Shown: piece after piece, positions 42,845 through 43,440 of the stretch
Layout of the letters: the number at the start of each line of letters is the position of its first letter
How positions within the stretch are numbered: the stretch's first letter is position 1
Source: Candidatus Nezhaarchaeales archaeon
Lineage (GTDB): Archaea > Thermoproteota > Methanomethylicia > Nezhaarchaeales > JAWCJE01
NCBI GenBank assembly: GCA_038853715.1
Contig: JAWCJE010000017.1
Span: 1 to 43,440, forward strand
Reading direction: 5' to 3'
Length of the DNA stretch: 43,440 nt
The notes under the pieces: generated by a model
Database searches by the model: none
What the model was told of the DNA's origin: nothing
The model's input: only the letters and a program-made list of their open reading frames with translations
Made by a program: the position numbers and the translations under genes

Positions 42845-42998
42845 CTCGATTCCCTAACGAGCGTCTCAAGTATGGTCGTAAGCCTGTTTGATATCTCCCC
42901 ATACCTGCCCAGTATGAGCTTGAAGTTTTCATCCGCCCTCTTTGCGAGCTCCCTGAACTCACCCCTGAAGTCCTTAAATTCTCCTCATTGATGGCCAT
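42832..42998 (-). pseudogene. Small coiled-coil protein gene with one-base frameshift
   Basis: ATG 42998 opens MAINEEN, and one frame over the sequence reads FKDFRGEFRELAKRADENF then KLILGRYGEISNRLTTIL and ETLVRESRWNR to TAA at 42832. Adding one A near 42977-42980 joins them into a 55-residue helical protein. Hydrophobic residues keep a heptad-like rhythm. A TATA-like CATTTAAAC (minus strand, near 43015) suits a leaderless ATG 42998. It may be a real pseudogene or a base-calling error. The translation of the other frame (serine- and arginine-rich) is not protein-like. Confidence 0.6.
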
Positions 42999-43120
42999 AC
43001 CAACACCACTAGTGTTTAAATGGTCAGCCATAAAATTCTCTGAAGCAAAAAGTACATTGGAGTAGTTAAGCATTAAACTTGCCTTTAAAGTGTTATAAAA
43101 AGTTAACTATTTGGAAACTG

Positions 43121-43440
43121 CTAGGAACCTTTAGATTCTGTACGGTTAGCGTTGCGCCTCTCGCGAATGAACTCCTCTATCAGCTTTAGAAGGCCGTTAA
43201 CAGTCCTCGTAAGCTCCTCCCTAGTTCTAACGAGCTCAGAGGATATAGCGTCATACCTCTTAGCCATCTCCTCAAAACTCCTATTCATGTCAACGCGCAT
43301 TTCCCTAACTTCACCACGAACGCCCGCAACTTCATCCTTCAGATCCTTGCGCATATTTTGAACGTCGACACGTAGACCGCCAAGGTCCTCCTTAAGGTCC
43401 TTATGCATATTTCGAATATCGCCGCGTAAACCGCTTAAAT
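43121..43440 (-). CDS. Coiled-coil protein with 18-residue repeats, cut by window edge
   Basis: The frame is open from the right edge to TAG at 43121, so the gene starts outside the window. ATG 43408 is internal, because LSGLRGDIRN upstream of it continues the repeat. Three 18-residue units are visible: GLRGDIRNMHKDLKEDLG, GLRVDVQNMRKDLKDEVA and GVRGEVREMRVDMNRSFE. A helix follows (SSELVRTREELTRTV ... LLKLIEEFIRERRN). No membrane segment is present in the visible part. Long coiled coils of this sort serve as scaffolds or tethers; the function is unknown. It resembles in style the KMDERFA protein at 6509-6853 and the frameshifted neighbour at 42832. Confidence 0.7.
   Translation of the reverse strand, partial: LSGLRGDIRNMHKDLKEDLGGLRVDVQNMRKDLKDEVAGVRGEVREMRVDMNRSFEEMAKRYDAISSELVRTREELTRTVNGLLKLIEEFIRERRNANRTESKGS
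43271..43432 (-). repeat. Three 54-bp coding repeats
   Basis: Units occupy 43432-43379, 43378-43325 and 43324-43271. The first two are most alike at protein level (GLR-D--NM-KDLK). More units may lie beyond the edge. Confidence 0.65.

Noticed and set aside
42780-43073. 97-codon minus-strand frame
   Set aside because: Its translation is serine/arginine-rich and not protein-like; the real coding signal is the coiled-coil frame one base over, and the hydrolase fragment.

Overview
The window is archaeal. It has TATA-type promoters (for example 6467-6476, 20657-20665, 42262-42270), many TTG and GTG starts placed behind GGTG/GGAGG motifs, and many archaea-typical genes: an archaellin-like type IV pilin, Lhr-type helicase, NikR, RtcB, BtpA-family protein, archaeal phosphoglycolate phosphatase, HEPN/MNT pairs and an ADP-forming acyl-CoA synthetase remnant. 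I infer an uncultured Thermoproteota (TACK) lineage, probably thermophilic. I see no rRNA, no intact tRNA and no CRISPR array.

Layout. 1-1550: a type IV pilus locus with a partial assembly ATPase and a pilin, both under copies of the same 42-bp upstream element. 1551-2111: debris, with a degraded ORF and a tRNA 3'-half remnant. 2112-5245: orphan GcvT, an alanine dehydrogenase/ornithine cyclodeaminase homologue and a BtpA-family protein. 5278-6853: a HEPN/MNT toxin-antitoxin pair and a membrane-anchored coiled-coil protein with 21-bp coding repeats. 6949-10571: two convergent MFS transporters and an amidohydrolase. 10572-13376: an orphan HEPN gene beside a decayed MNT gene, further pseudogenes, and an unrecognised three-gene membrane operon.

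13377-17033: alpha/beta hydrolase, saccharopine-dehydrogenase-like protein and RtcB. 17575-20490: a molybdopterin oxidoreductase and a CBS protein, with an inverted duplication of the oxidoreductase's promoter and start region between them. 20701-24213: a VOC/epimerase-like protein, a half-length MFS protein, CutA, an MBL hydrolase and an unknown protein. 24353-26554: a small zinc-ribbon ORF, HisG and a QueG-like Fe-S protein whose start region appears frameshifted. 26675-30399: acyl-CoA dehydrogenase, GalT-like protein, flavin reductase and phosphoglycolate phosphatase.

30420-33570 is an ion and turgor module: an MscS channel with divergent TrkA and TrkH. 33653-38800 holds RNase HI, an Lhr helicase and a decayed acyl-CoA synthetase (ADP-forming). 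38936-41824 holds NikR, an M20 peptidase, a cyclophilin-like protein and a second flavin reductase. The right end carries a deoxyribosyltransferase-like gene, a cut-off membrane hydrolase, a frameshifted coiled-coil gene and a coiled-coil gene with 54-bp repeats that runs off the edge.

Two themes stand out. One is a four-box, helically phased operator shared by two pilus promoters. The other is an unusually high density of gene remnants and single-base frameshifts in the spacers. Some of the frameshifts could be assembly errors.
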